From: Acidaminobacter sp. JC074
GTDB taxonomy: Bacteria > Bacillota > Clostridia > Peptostreptococcales > Acidaminobacteraceae
Assembly: GCF_022496765.1 (NCBI RefSeq)
Contig: NZ_VANV01000003.1
Location: 24,001 to 88,000, forward strand
DNA length: 64,000 nt
Direction of reading: 5' to 3'
Shown here: piece by piece, positions 26,481 to 35,720 of the stretch
How positions within the stretch are numbered: the first letter of the stretch is position 1
Layout: each line of letters opens with the position of its first letter
Notes under the pieces: model-generated
What the model saw: the letters and a program-made list of their open reading frames with translations, nothing else
What the model was told of the DNA's origin: nothing
The model's database searches: none
Program-made: the position numbers and the translations under genes

Positions 26481-28082
26481 TTGTTTAATCCATTAGAAAA
26501 AAGGTTTCCATCTGTAAGGAATCCTGTATATTCTAACAAAGGTATGGTTTGTACATCTCAACCACTTGCAGCAGAAGCAGGTGCTGAGATTTTAAGAAAA
26601 GGTGGTAATGCAGTGGATGCAGCCGTAGCAACGGCTGCTTGTTTAACGGTTGTAGAACCAACATCTAATGGTATTGGTGGCGATTCATTTGCCATCGTCT
26701 GGATGAAAGACAAAATGTATGGTCTTAATTCAAGTGGTCCATCACCAGAAAGTATTTCCATTGAGGCTGTTAAGGCACTTGGCCATGAAGACATGCCTAA
26801 ACTTGGTATGGTACCCATTACAGTGCCGGGTGCACCTAAAGCCTGGACAAAGCTTATAGAGAGATTTGGTAACTTAAAGCTTTCTGAAGTTTTAGAGCCT
26901 GCAGTAAGAATAGCCCGTGAAGGTTATCCAGTTAGTCCGACTTTGGGTAAGTCGTGGCAAAGGGCCTTTAAGACATACTCTAAGGAGGAAGGTCAGGCCT
27001 TTGAAGAATGGATGAAGGTCTTTACAATAGATGGTAGACCACCTCAAGTAGGGCAAGTTATTTCTTTAAAAGACCATAGTGATACTTTAGAAGCCATTGG
27101 TAAAACTGATGGACAAGCTTTTTATAAAGGGGCTATTGCCGATAAGATAGAAGAGGCATCTAAGAAATTTGGTGGTTTTATTAGAAAAACTGATTTAGAA
27201 AAATTTGAGCCTGAGTGGGTTGAGCCGGTTTCAGTTAATTACAAAGGTTATGATGTCTGGGAAATTCCCCCTAATGGACAGGGCATTATTGCCTTGATGG
27301 GTTTAAATATCATGAAGGCTTTGCCTGAAAAGCCTTTTGGTACTGTTGACTTTTATCATCAACAGTTTGAAGCTATGAAGTTAGCCTTTACAGACGGTCT
27401 TCATTTTATCACTGATCCTAACCATATGGGCATAGGTGTAGAGGATCTCTTATCAGAAACATATGGTAAAAAGCGTGCCTCTTTGATAGGGGATGAGGCT
27501 GTAGAGCCTCTCGTAGGAGAGCCGCTTAGATCTGGTACGGTTTATCTAGCGACAGCTGATAAAGACGGTAATATGGTTTCTTATATTCAAAGCAACTATA
27601 TGGGTTTTGGTTCTGGTGTGGTTATACCTGGAACAGGTATTGCCATGCAAAATAGGGGCCATACCTTTAAGTTAGATGAAGGTCATGTCAATGCTTTAAA
27701 ACCAGGTAAAAGAACCTACCATACCATCATTCCTGGTTTTATCACAAAAGATAAAAAGGCCATAGGACCTTTTGGGGTTATGGGTGGTTTTATGCAGCCA
27801 CAAGGTCATCTTCAGGTTATCATGAACATGATTGATTATAAGATGAATCCTCAAGATGCTTTAGATGCGCCAAGGTGGCAGTGGGTTAAGGATAAGACTT
27901 TTTCTGTAGAAGCTTCAATGAACCATGATGTGGTTAGACAGCTTTCCTTAAAAGGACATCAAGTTCAAATGACACCGGAGCCAGGTTCATTTGGTAGAGG
28001 TCAAATTATTTTAAAATGTGAAAATGGCGTTTATGTTGGTGGTACTGAATCGCGAACAGATGGCCATATAGCCATATTATAG
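26481..28082 (+). CDS. Gamma-glutamyltransferase family protein (YwrD-like)
   Basis: A 533-residue Ntn-hydrolase precursor that would self-cleave into two subunits. The N-terminal part has 'MVCTSQPLAAEAGAEILRKG' and 'GGNAVDAAVATAACLTVVEP' and 'SNGIGGDSFAIVW'. The processing and nucleophile Thr is about residue 353 in 'SGTVYLATADKDGNMVSYIQ', followed by 'SNYMGFGSGVVIPGTG', as in YwrD-type enzymes. No clear signal peptide is visible, so it is probably cytoplasmic. TTG start with an ideal GGAGGAG site. It lies ten bases after the CHR gene. Family members transfer or hydrolyse gamma-glutamyl groups, but the substrate here is unknown. Confidence 0.93.
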   Translation: MFNPLEKRFPSVRNPVYSNKGMVCTSQPLAAEAGAEILRKGGNAVDAAVATAACLTVVEPTSNGIGGDSFAIVWMKDKMYGLNSSGPSPESISIEAVKALGHEDMPKLGMVPITVPGAPKAWTKLIERFGNLKLSEVLEPAVRIAREGYPVSPTLGKSWQRAFKTYSKEEGQAFEEWMKVFTIDGRPPQVGQVISLKDHSDTLEAIGKTDGQAFYKGAIADKIEEASKKFGGFIRKTDLEKFEPEWVEPVSVNYKGYDVWEIPPNGQGIIALMGLNIMKALPEKPFGTVDFYHQQFEAMKLAFTDGLHFITDPNHMGIGVEDLLSETYGKKRASLIGDEAVEPLVGEPLRSGTVYLATADKDGNMVSYIQSNYMGFGSGVVIPGTGIAMQNRGHTFKLDEGHVNALKPGKRTYHTIIPGFITKDKKAIGPFGVMGGFMQPQGHLQVIMNMIDYKMNPQDALDAPRWQWVKDKTFSVEASMNHDVVRQLSLKGHQVQMTPEPGSFGRGQIILKCENGVYVGGTESRTDGHIAIL

Positions 28083-28087
28083 ATTAG

Positions 28088-28114
28088 ACCAACTGCTCTA
28101 GCAGTTGGTTTTTC
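28088..28114 (+). terminator. Terminator after the gamma-glutamyltransferase gene
   Basis: Perfect 9-bp stem ACCAACTGC/GCAGTTGGT, loop TCTA, then TTTTTC. Confidence 0.9.
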
Positions 28115-28156
28115 TTGTTGTCATATGATTAATCTGATAAAATAAACCGAATAGGA

Positions 28157-28184
28157 TTGAATTATATGGAAAATAATGTAAAAT
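28157..28184 (+). promoter_or_regulatory. Promoter of maf-radC (predicted)
   Basis: TTGAAT at 28157-28162, a 16-base spacer, and TAAAAT at 28179-28184, ten bases before the maf start. The leader would be only a few bases long. Confidence 0.5.
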
Positions 28185-28194
28185 AGAGGTAAAG

Positions 28195-28773
28195 ATGAAA
28201 AAAATCATTTTGGCATCAGGCTCACCTAGAAGAAAAGAAATTCTAGAAGCTGTTGGTGCAAAGTTTGAAATTGTAACAAGTGACATTGAAGAAGTTGTTC
28301 GTCAAGGTGAATCACCTGAAACTGTTGTAGCTGCACTTGCTTTTGAAAAAGCCATTGATGTGGCTGAAAAGATGGAAGAAGGCGCCTTGGTTATAGCTGC
28401 AGATACCATCGTCTACAAGGACAAGATTATGGGAAAACCTAAAGATGAAGCAGATGCTTTTTCTATGTTGCAGTCATTGAGAAATGACAAACATACTGTA
28501 TTAACAGGATTTTGTGTCATGGAAGTGGGTACACTTAACAAGATTGTACATGTGGTAGAGACCACGGTATATACCAAAGATTATTCTGATGAGAAAATCA
28601 AGGCTTATATCGCTTCTGGAGAAGTCTTTGGCAAAGCTGGTGCTTACGCCATTCAAGGTCTAGGTGGTCTTTTGATTGACCGCATAGAAGGTGACTACTT
28701 AAACGTGGTGGGCCTTCCGGTATCTGCCCTTGAAGTTGTACTTGAAAAACACTTTGATACAAGATTCCTTTAA
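28195..28773 (+). CDS. maf: Maf-family nucleoside triphosphate pyrophosphatase
   Basis: A 192-residue cytosolic house-cleaning enzyme that hydrolyses non-canonical or excess (d)NTPs to NMPs and PPi. The signature 'ILASGSPRRKEILEAVG' opens the protein. 'VIAADTIVYKDKIMGKPKD' holds the catalytic Asp, and 'GKAGAYAIQGLGGLLIDRIE' and 'GDYLNVVGLPVSAL' complete the family blocks. The length is normal. It has a TAGAGG ribosome site. The maf-radC-mreBCD order is the classic Firmicutes arrangement. Confidence 0.96.
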   Translation: MKKIILASGSPRRKEILEAVGAKFEIVTSDIEEVVRQGESPETVVAALAFEKAIDVAEKMEEGALVIAADTIVYKDKIMGKPKDEADAFSMLQSLRNDKHTVLTGFCVMEVGTLNKIVHVVETTVYTKDYSDEKIKAYIASGEVFGKAGAYAIQGLGGLLIDRIEGDYLNVVGLPVSALEVVLEKHFDTRFL

Positions 28774-28782
28774 GGAGAAAAG

Positions 28783-29460
28783 GTGAACTTAAAATCTATT
28801 CCTAGTTTTGATCGACCAAGAGAGAAAATGGCCATTTATGGACCGAGCAGTCTGAGCGATGCAGAACTTCTAGCCATTGTACTTCAGTCTGGTTTTAAGG
28901 ATGAATCAGCCCTTGTACTAGGACAGAAGGTTGCATCTTTTTTCGAAAGTGGCTTGCAAGGGTTGTCTAGTGTAACAGTAGAGGAACTGACCTCTATAAA
29001 AGGGATTGGTCTGGCAAAGGCTTGTCAGGTATCTGCTGCTATAGAATTAGGAAAGCGTGTCTGCAAGAGTCAAAAGAAACTGATTGGCCAAGTCAAATCA
29101 CCTAAGATGGTAGCTGATTATTTCTTGGTAGAACTCAAACATGAAAACAAGGAAAAGTTCATCGTAGTCTTTTTAAACACAAAGAATATCATCACATCTT
29201 ATGAGGTGATTTCAGTGGGGTCACTTTCAGCATCTATCGTCCACCCCAGAGAGGTTTTCAATCGTGCCATAAAGAGGAGTGCGGCATCCATTATTTTGGT
29301 ACACAACCATCCTAGTGGCAAAATAGATCCCAGTAAAGAGGACCACCAGATAACGGAAAGACTCTGTAAAGTTGCTGAAATAATCGGCATAAAAATACTG
29401 GATCATTTGATTGTAAGTGGTGAAAATTATTATTCTTTTAAAGAAATGGATTTAATATAG
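28783..29460 (+). CDS. radC: RadC family protein (JAB/MPN domain, UPF0758)
   Basis: A 225-residue protein. The N-terminal helix-hairpin-helix region 'TSIKGIGLAKACQVSAAIEL' is followed by a JAB1/MPN metalloprotease-like domain with 'HPREVFNRAIKRSAASIILV' and the metal motif 'VHNHPSGKIDPSKEDHQITE' (H-x-H...D). The start is GTG after TAAGGAG, nine bases from maf. Despite the name, a role in DNA repair is not supported by later work; the function remains unclear. Confidence 0.93.
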   Translation: MNLKSIPSFDRPREKMAIYGPSSLSDAELLAIVLQSGFKDESALVLGQKVASFFESGLQGLSSVTVEELTSIKGIGLAKACQVSAAIELGKRVCKSQKKLIGQVKSPKMVADYFLVELKHENKEKFIVVFLNTKNIITSYEVISVGSLSASIVHPREVFNRAIKRSAASIILVHNHPSGKIDPSKEDHQITERLCKVAEIIGIKILDHLIVSGENYYSFKEMDLI

Positions 29461-29486
29461 TGCTTTTTAGCACTATTTTCTTTTTT
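29457..29486 (+). terminator. Terminator after radC
   Basis: Perfect 8-bp stem ATAGTGCT/AGCACTAT with a T4 loop, then TTTCTTTTTT. The radC stop lies in the stem. It separates maf-radC from the mre operon. Confidence 0.82.
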
Positions 29487-29628
29487 GTCACAAAAAAGCC
29501 TTAAAAATGTGTTACTATTGTAGGTAGAGAATTTTATAAAAAATTCATAATAAATATGGCATTTCTATGGCTTTTAGCCATTTATTATAGTACAATCTTT
29601 GAGTACAGATTTGGAAGGAGAAAACAAC

Positions 29629-30660
29629 TTGGGATTATATGATTTATTCAACAAGGAAATTGGTATCGATTTAGGTACTGCAAATACATTAGTAACAAAA
29701 AATGATAAGAAGATCATCTTAAGAGAACCATCGGTAGTTGCCATGAACTTAAACACACAGGAAGTGGTAGCTGTAGGTGCTGAAGCCAAAGAAATGATTG
29801 GTAGAACACCTGGTAATATCAAAGCTATTAGACCTCTTAGAGATGGTGTTATTGCAGATTTTACAGTAACAGAAAAAATGATTAAATACTTTATCAAGAA
29901 GACACATCCAAAGCAAGGACCATTTGGTTCTATTAATGTTGCTATTTGTGTGCCTTCAGGTGTAACTGAAGTTGAGAAAAAAGCCGTAATAGAAGCAGCA
30001 GAATCTGCTGGTGCTAAAAAGGTTATGTTGATAGAAGAACCTATGGCTGCAGCAATAGGTGCAGGACTGCCGATTGAAGATGCATTTGGTTCTATGGTTG
30101 TAGACATCGGTGGTGGTACAACTGAGATTGCTGTTATTTCTTATGGTGGTATTGTACTTTCAAGATCCATCCGTGTTGGTGGTGATGAGTTAGATGAAGC
30201 CATCGTACAGTTTGTAAGAAAAGAATACAACTTGATGATTGGTGAAAGAACGGCTGAGGAAATCAAAATCAACATCGGTTCTGCTTATCCTTTAAAAGAA
30301 ACTTTACAAATGGAAGTGACAGGTAGAAACCTTCTTACAGGTTTACCAAAGACATTTACCCTAACATCTAAAGAGATTCTTTTAGCTTTAAAAGAGCCTG
30401 TGAATTCTATTGTTGATGGTGTTAGATATGCACTTGAGAGAACACCGCCAGAGTTATCATCAGATATTATTCAGCGTGGTATCATGCTTACAGGTGGTGG
30501 TGCTATGTTAAAGGGCTTAGATGTCTTAATTAGAGAAGAAACACAAGTGCCTGTAGTGATTGCAGAGAATCCACTTGACTGTGTAGCAGTGGGTACAGGT
30601 ATTGCTGCCAAAGAATTAAGATATTCCTCAAAAACAAGTAAAAAATCTAGAAACTATTAG
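29629..30660 (+). CDS. mreB: Rod-shape actin homologue MreB
   Basis: A 343-residue bacterial actin that forms membrane-bound filaments guiding lateral wall synthesis. Phosphate-1 loop 'IGIDLGTANTLV', phosphate-2 'MVVDIGGGTTEIAVIS' and adenosine motif 'GIMLTGGGAMLKGLD' are intact. The start is a TTG at 29629, chosen because GGAAGGAG lies eight bases before it; the in-frame TTG at 29599 has no ribosome site. The first residues 'LGLYDLFNKE' would form the membrane-binding N-terminus. It heads the mreB-C-D-mrdA operon. Confidence 0.97.
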   Translation: MGLYDLFNKEIGIDLGTANTLVTKNDKKIILREPSVVAMNLNTQEVVAVGAEAKEMIGRTPGNIKAIRPLRDGVIADFTVTEKMIKYFIKKTHPKQGPFGSINVAICVPSGVTEVEKKAVIEAAESAGAKKVMLIEEPMAAAIGAGLPIEDAFGSMVVDIGGGTTEIAVISYGGIVLSRSIRVGGDELDEAIVQFVRKEYNLMIGERTAEEIKINIGSAYPLKETLQMEVTGRNLLTGLPKTFTLTSKEILLALKEPVNSIVDGVRYALERTPPELSSDIIQRGIMLTGGGAMLKGLDVLIREETQVPVVIAENPLDCVAVGTGIAAKELRYSSKTSKKSRNY

Positions 30661-30668
30661 GAGTGATG

Positions 30669-31505
30669 ATGGACGGCTATAAAGTAAGAAGATGGTTGAT
30701 CTTAGTTGTCGCAATATTTGTCATCACAATCATGGGTATTACCATGGGTGGTAGAGAGCGTGTCACTTTTGTAGAAAATGCAATAGGGACAGTTATAGCT
30801 CCTATACAAAAAGGGTTCTATAATGTAGGTAGTTTTATAAGCGATAAGATTAGACCCATTGTTTCTATTTGGGAAATAGAAGCAGAAAATAAGGAACTGG
30901 CTGCTGAAAACGAGAAACTCCATCAGGAGCTTATAGAAGCCCAATTAACAGCCAATGAACTGGCTGATTTGGAAAGTTTGCGTACAGCCTTAAATTATGC
31001 TGGTAATCAAGGTATAGATAACTATATAACAGCCAATGTCATTGCCAAGGATACAGGCAATTGGTACAGCATGTTTACCATTGATAAGGGAACTGCTGAT
31101 GGTGTTACAAAAAACTCAGCTGTTATGAACGGTGATGGTCTTGTAGGCCTTGTTTATGAAGTGGGTACCAATTGGGGACAGGTTATTACCATTATTGACA
31201 ACAAGTCTAATATAGGCTTTGAGGTTTTAGATGCAGACCAAACCTATGATGGTATGCTTCATGGTTCTGTTGATGCTGTAATTTCTGGTGAGTTATTAGA
31301 TCCTAGAGCCACAGTAGCAGTGGACAATATTGTTGTAACTTCAGGTCTTGGTATTTATCCAAAAGGTATTCATATCGGACATATATCTGAAGTGGTCTAT
31401 GATGAAGATGACTTGTTATTATCAGTGGTTGTAGAGCCGTCTGTTAATTTTAAGAACATCGATAGATTGTTTGTGATTCCAAAGGAGTCTTCAGATGATC
31501 AATAG
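30669..31505 (+). CDS. mreC: Rod-shape-determining protein MreC
   Basis: A 278-residue bitopic protein: a short cytoplasmic N-terminus, one TM helix ('WLILVVAIFVITIMGITM'), a coiled coil around residues 65-100 ('EIEAENKELAAENEKLHQEL'), then the extracytoplasmic beta-domain with the MreC pattern 'ANVIAKDTGNWYSMFTIDKG' and 'VTSGLGIYPKGIHIGHI'. It scaffolds the elongasome with PBP2. The second of two adjacent ATGs is chosen for its spacing from the TAGGAG site. The end overlaps mreD. Confidence 0.95.
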   Translation: MDGYKVRRWLILVVAIFVITIMGITMGGRERVTFVENAIGTVIAPIQKGFYNVGSFISDKIRPIVSIWEIEAENKELAAENEKLHQELIEAQLTANELADLESLRTALNYAGNQGIDNYITANVIAKDTGNWYSMFTIDKGTADGVTKNSAVMNGDGLVGLVYEVGTNWGQVITIIDNKSNIGFEVLDADQTYDGMLHGSVDAVISGELLDPRATVAVDNIVVTSGLGIYPKGIHIGHISEVVYDEDDLLLSVVVEPSVNFKNIDRLFVIPKESSDDQ

Positions 31506-32004
31506 TGATATTCATATTAAATACAGATACTTGTTTCTGATAATTGTTATAAATTACATTTTACAATCGACGATTTTTCAGGCCTGGAAACTAGGAGACA
31601 TATCCGCCAACTTAACACTTGTTTTAGTGATTGTCATTACCATCATCTATGGTTTGGAAAAAGGTCTCTTCACAGCAGTAATCGCAGGATTGTTTGTGGA
31701 TGTCTTTCTGTCTATGGCAGTTGGCATCAACCTCTTTATACTTGTGATCATATCTGTGCTTATAAGTATTATCGGACGACCATTATTTACAGGTAATAGA
31801 TTAACACTGGTCTTTATGACAGGGGTAAGTACACTATTATATCATTTGATGTATTTCTTTTTCATGTACTTTTTAAATAAGGGTGTTAGTTTCAGTTTGG
31901 TTATGACGCATATTGTTCCAATGGAAATTGTTTTAAATTCTATAGCATGCGTTTTAATCTACCATTTCTCTTTGAAGTGGATTGAAAGATATAAATTAGA
32001 TTAG
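31495..32004 (+). CDS. mreD: Rod-shape-determining protein MreD
   Basis: A 169-residue integral membrane protein with five to six TM helices ('YLFLIIVINYILQSTIFQA', 'LVLVIVITIIYGLEKG', 'GLFTAVIAGLFVDVFLSMAV'), matching MreD in length and position. The conserved 'G-L-x-x-D-x-x-x-S' loop is present. It overlaps mreC by 11 bases, so translation is coupled. It is part of the elongasome; its precise role is unknown in the family. Confidence 0.92.
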   Translation: MINSDIHIKYRYLFLIIVINYILQSTIFQAWKLGDISANLTLVLVIVITIIYGLEKGLFTAVIAGLFVDVFLSMAVGINLFILVIISVLISIIGRPLFTGNRLTLVFMTGVSTLLYHLMYFFFMYFLNKGVSFSLVMTHIVPMEIVLNSIACVLIYHFSLKWIERYKLD

Positions 32005-32028
32005 ACAGTTCTTAGGGGCTGTCTTTGT
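32003..32028 (+). terminator. Weak hairpin between mreD and mrdA
   Basis: A 6-bp stem AGACAG/CTGTCT with a 10-base loop and a short T run. It may be an attenuating terminator; the operon probably continues. Confidence 0.4.
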
Positions 32029-32060
32029 TGGTATTAAATACGTAACGAAAGGTGATATTA

Positions 32061-34970
32061 TTGTTTGAAAAAATATTTGATAGAAGACACTTTGTAGTAA
32101 TTATTTTAATCATACTATTTGCCATTTTGTTATACAGACTTGCGCAAATAACCATCATTGATGGTGAAATGTACCGTGAAAAGGCCGATGATTCCTTCTT
32201 ACAGCGTATCACGCTGTCGGCAAAAAGAGGGGATATTTATGATGCCAATGGTGTTTTGTTGGCTGAGAACATTCCTTCCTATACAGTTAAGTTCTTAGAT
32301 GCACCACAAAATGCAGCTGAGATTGACAGGGTAGCCATTGAGCTTTTGTCACTCTTAGAAGAGCGTGATGAAGTATATTTAGAATTTCCAATTCAAATTA
32401 TAGATAATAAGTTCTATTTCAGAGACGATATTTCTACAAGGGCATGGTTGGCTTCAAATGGGTTTCCAGTCAACTCTTCAGCGGATTATGTCTATGAAAA
32501 AATCAGAGAAAGAGAATTCATTGATGAATCACTTGATGTATACGGGGCACAGAAAATGCTCTTGTATCAAGGTATTTCATTACCGATTTCTGTTAAGTCA
32601 ATGAAGTTTCTTAATGAACTGAATAAAGAAAGATTTTTGGAGCGTTATGGCTTTGATGTAAAAATGACAGCAGACCAGGCCTTTGAGGCTTTAAAAGAGA
32701 ACTTTATCAAGGCTTCTGACCAAGAAAAATACACTGATGAGGAAATGCTTAAAATCATCACAGTTAGGGATGCCTTTAGGAAACAGGGTTACCTGTCTTA
32801 TATTCCTATAGAAATAGCCAACAACATCTCTAAGGAGACAGCTATACTTATTCAAGAAAGAAGTATGGACTTTCCAGGTGTTTCTATAGAAATTGATCCT
32901 ATTAGGAATTATCCTTTTGGAGACAGTGCAGCCCATGTGATCGGTTATATGGGTAAAATATCTTCTGCTCGTGAAATAGAAAAGTACAACTCAGAAACGG
33001 GTTACAATCCTAATGACATGATTGGTAAAACGGGACTTGAAAACACTTTTGAAGATGTCCTTCATGGTGAAGATGGTTACAAGTACATTTACGCCGATGC
33101 TAAGGGTAACTATATTGGTGATTTCATAGAAGGTATTCCTGGCAAGGAAACCAAGGAATCCAACTCGGGAAAAGACATTCAACTGACTATAGACATAGAA
33201 CTGCAGCAGGCAGTAGAGCATTATTTAGAGTACGGTCTTGGCCAGATTCAAAAGGGTGAGCCTTATGTATCGCAGTGGGGACAGATGAATTACAAACCCT
33301 ATGAGAATGCCAAATCTGGTGCAGCCATGGTTGTAAAGGTAGATACAGGTGAAGTACTTGCACTTGTCAATTATCCTTCTTATGATCTAAACTTATTTGC
33401 AACAGGGATTACAAGTGAAGACTACAACTCACTAAAACCTGAAAATCCAAGGAATCCACTGGATCCAAGACCCCTTTATAACATTGCAACCAATACGGCT
33501 GTTCAGCCAGGATCGACTTTTAAGCCCATTACAGTTTTAGCGGCTATAGAGCAAGGCCTTGACCCTGAACAAAAGCTGTTTGCTGCTGGTGTTGTGGAAC
33601 TAGGGAAACAACTCTATAGATGTTGGTACTACAGAGCGCCTTATCATGGCATACATGGCTCTATCAATGCCATGCAAGCTTTAGAAGTATCGTGTAACTA
33701 CTTTATGTTTGACATTGTTAGAGGTTATGACTATTACAGGTCGCGTGATCTATCCTTTGAAATGAATACTGAAATTCTTCTAGACTATGCTAGTAAGTTT
33801 GGACTTGGAGAAGGTTCGGGTTTAGAAATCTATGAAAATGTGGCTGGACTTCCAAGTCAGGATGTAAAAAAACGTACTCAGATGAATGCCCTAAGATGGT
33901 TTTTAAGTGGTGTATTAGACGATTACTTTGATCCAGCTAGAATAGCCAATGAAGACGAAAAAGCCCTTATCATTGATGAGATTACAAGATGGGTTGATGA
34001 GTATTTAGATGGGACACTTACAAGAAATGAAACCATTAGACGTTTGATGGCTTTAAATCCTGTAACGGATTATGATGAAACATCACTTTTGGCAGATTAT
34101 ATTTATTACTCGTATTTCAGACAAATTCCTTGGCGTGAGGGTGATGATTTAAACCTTTCTATTGGTCAGGGGGACCATAGATACACCGTGGCCCAAATGG
34201 TTAGATATGTAGCAGCTATTGCAAACGGTGGTTATCTACATGAGTTGACCCTTGTAAAAGAAGTAGACGGTGAATCAACCCTGTCACCAACTGATGAACA
34301 GATTGAGATGGTAGATGTCAACAATCTAGAATACATCAGAGAAGGTATGAGACTGGTTGCTCATGGTTCTAGTGGGTCTGCAAAGGTAGTCTTTAGAAAC
34401 TTTGATCTAGAGGTAGGCGCTAAGACTGGTACCGCTCAAGCAGCTGGTAGAATACCACCTGCAGATGAACTTGGTTACATTCGTCAAGTGTTCCCTGATG
34501 TTCTAAAAGAGGCCAATGCTGGTATTAGGGAGTCAAGTGACAGATACTTAAATATAACGATTCAGGAATTAGAAGATGAAACGACTCGTATCTTAGAAGA
34601 AAGAAATACGGAGTTAGCAGACCTGATGAATGCCTTTTATGAACTAGAAGTGGGTGAGGAAAAAGAAGCCCTATCAGAAAAAATTAAAGACAAGGCACAA
34701 GGCACCTATTTAGACCAAGGTTTTATCATGAGAGAAGTGCTTCTTAATATGTCTGATGACCGCATCACCAATGAGATGATCGACTCATATAGACAAGAGT
34801 ATGACCCCTTTACGTGGTTCATCTCATTTGCACCTTATGAAGACCCAGAAATTGCTGTTGTTGTACTGATTCCACAAGGTGGATCTGGTGGTTATGCAGC
34901 TCCAATTGTTCGTGATATCTATGGAACCTACTTTGATTTATTTGAACATGAAAAAATGTTGATGGAGTAA
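32061..34970 (+). CDS. mrdA: Penicillin-binding protein 2 (long form, elongasome transpeptidase)
   Basis: A 969-residue class B PBP that crosslinks peptidoglycan. It has an N-terminal TM helix (about 12-32) and a dimerisation domain ('SLPISVKS', 'GVSIEIDPIRNYPFGDSAAH', 'NDMIGKTGLENTFEDVLHGE'). The transpeptidase motifs are S485-T-F-K, S544-C-N and K788-T-G-T. It is far longer than usual PBP2 (about 600-700). One extra segment lies between 'ENVAGLPSQD' and 'DLNLSIGQGDHRYT', and another of ~100 mostly helical residues lies between the KTG motif and the strand 'WFISFAPYEDPEIAVV'. The TTG at 32061 fits the AAAGGTGAT ribosome site; a GTG at 32052 is possible. Confidence 0.94.
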   Translation: MFEKIFDRRHFVVIILIILFAILLYRLAQITIIDGEMYREKADDSFLQRITLSAKRGDIYDANGVLLAENIPSYTVKFLDAPQNAAEIDRVAIELLSLLEERDEVYLEFPIQIIDNKFYFRDDISTRAWLASNGFPVNSSADYVYEKIREREFIDESLDVYGAQKMLLYQGISLPISVKSMKFLNELNKERFLERYGFDVKMTADQAFEALKENFIKASDQEKYTDEEMLKIITVRDAFRKQGYLSYIPIEIANNISKETAILIQERSMDFPGVSIEIDPIRNYPFGDSAAHVIGYMGKISSAREIEKYNSETGYNPNDMIGKTGLENTFEDVLHGEDGYKYIYADAKGNYIGDFIEGIPGKETKESNSGKDIQLTIDIELQQAVEHYLEYGLGQIQKGEPYVSQWGQMNYKPYENAKSGAAMVVKVDTGEVLALVNYPSYDLNLFATGITSEDYNSLKPENPRNPLDPRPLYNIATNTAVQPGSTFKPITVLAAIEQGLDPEQKLFAAGVVELGKQLYRCWYYRAPYHGIHGSINAMQALEVSCNYFMFDIVRGYDYYRSRDLSFEMNTEILLDYASKFGLGEGSGLEIYENVAGLPSQDVKKRTQMNALRWFLSGVLDDYFDPARIANEDEKALIIDEITRWVDEYLDGTLTRNETIRRLMALNPVTDYDETSLLADYIYYSYFRQIPWREGDDLNLSIGQGDHRYTVAQMVRYVAAIANGGYLHELTLVKEVDGESTLSPTDEQIEMVDVNNLEYIREGMRLVAHGSSGSAKVVFRNFDLEVGAKTGTAQAAGRIPPADELGYIRQVFPDVLKEANAGIRESSDRYLNITIQELEDETTRILEERNTELADLMNAFYELEVGEEKEALSEKIKDKAQGTYLDQGFIMREVLLNMSDDRITNEMIDSYRQEYDPFTWFISFAPYEDPEIAVVVLIPQGGSGGYAAPIVRDIYGTYFDLFEHEKMLME

Positions 34971-34992
34971 CCACAAGATGTGCGATAACCAT

Positions 34993-35020
34993 TTGAAAAT
35001 ATTGCTATATGTAGTATAGT
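34993..35020 (+). promoter_or_regulatory. Promoter of minCDE-rodA (predicted)
   Basis: TTGAAA at 34993-34998, a 16-base spacer, and TATAGT at 35015-35020, about 30 bases before the minC start. Confidence 0.6.
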
Positions 35021-35051
35021 AGTAAGTAGATAAGTATAAATGGGGGTTAGT

Positions 35052-35705
35052 TTGAATAAAATAGTAGAATTTAAGGGTACATCAGATGGTATTGTACTTC
35101 AGATAAGACCATTTCACTGTTTTGAAGAGGTTGCAGAGTGTATTCACAAGAAGTTTGAAAAATCTGCTCAGTTCTTTACAGGGGCTACAATTGTAGGCGT
35201 TGAAGGTGAGATTGGTGTAGAAAAAAATAGATTTGAACTTTATAAGCTTTTAACTGAAGACTATAAGTTAAATGTCATCAGTTTGGATAGAGTTGTTAAA
35301 ATAGAAAAAGAACCAGAAGCGGTTAAAGAACCGGAGATTAAGAAGGAAGAAATTGCAATTGAGGCACTCAATTATAATGAGTATGACACAAAGATTGTAA
35401 GAAAGAACCTTCGATCAGGTATGGGTGTTTCCTATGATGGCAATATTGTTGTGATAGGTGATGTAAACCCAGGTGCTGAAATCCAAGCCGGTGGAAATGT
35501 CATCGTTATGGGTAAACTTAGAGGCATGGTACATGCCGGTAAGTTTGGTAATAAAGAGACTTATATCATTGCATCAAAATTGATTCCGACCCAAATCAGG
35601 ATTGCAAACATCATTGCAAGAGCACCTGAGGACGATCATATAGATGAGTTAAAGCCAGAAATAGCACATATTAAGTCTGGTCATATGAGTATTGAGGAAC
35701 TATAG
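35052..35705 (+). CDS. minC: Septum site-determining protein MinC
   Basis: A 217-residue inhibitor of FtsZ assembly. The N-terminal domain carries 'VEFKGTSDGIVLQIRPFHCF'. The C-terminal beta-helix domain has 'RSGMGVSYDGNIVVIGDVNP', 'GAEIQAGGNVIVMGKLRGMV' and 'HAGKFGNKETYIIASKLIP', the standard MinC dimer and MinD-binding face. A linker rich in E and K lies between. The TTG at 35052 is preferred because GGGGG lies five bases upstream; the in-frame ATG at 35040 has no ribosome site but would add only four residues. Confidence 0.93.
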   Translation: MNKIVEFKGTSDGIVLQIRPFHCFEEVAECIHKKFEKSAQFFTGATIVGVEGEIGVEKNRFELYKLLTEDYKLNVISLDRVVKIEKEPEAVKEPEIKKEEIAIEALNYNEYDTKIVRKNLRSGMGVSYDGNIVVIGDVNPGAEIQAGGNVIVMGKLRGMVHAGKFGNKETYIIASKLIPTQIRIANIIARAPEDDHIDELKPEIAHIKSGHMSIEEL

Positions 35706-35720
35706 AGAGGGGCTATAAAA

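Noticed and set aside
29574-30107. A 177-codon minus-strand open frame opposite mreB
   Set aside because: It is antisense to a highly conserved gene, lacks a ribosome site, and its residue content mirrors the mreB codons.
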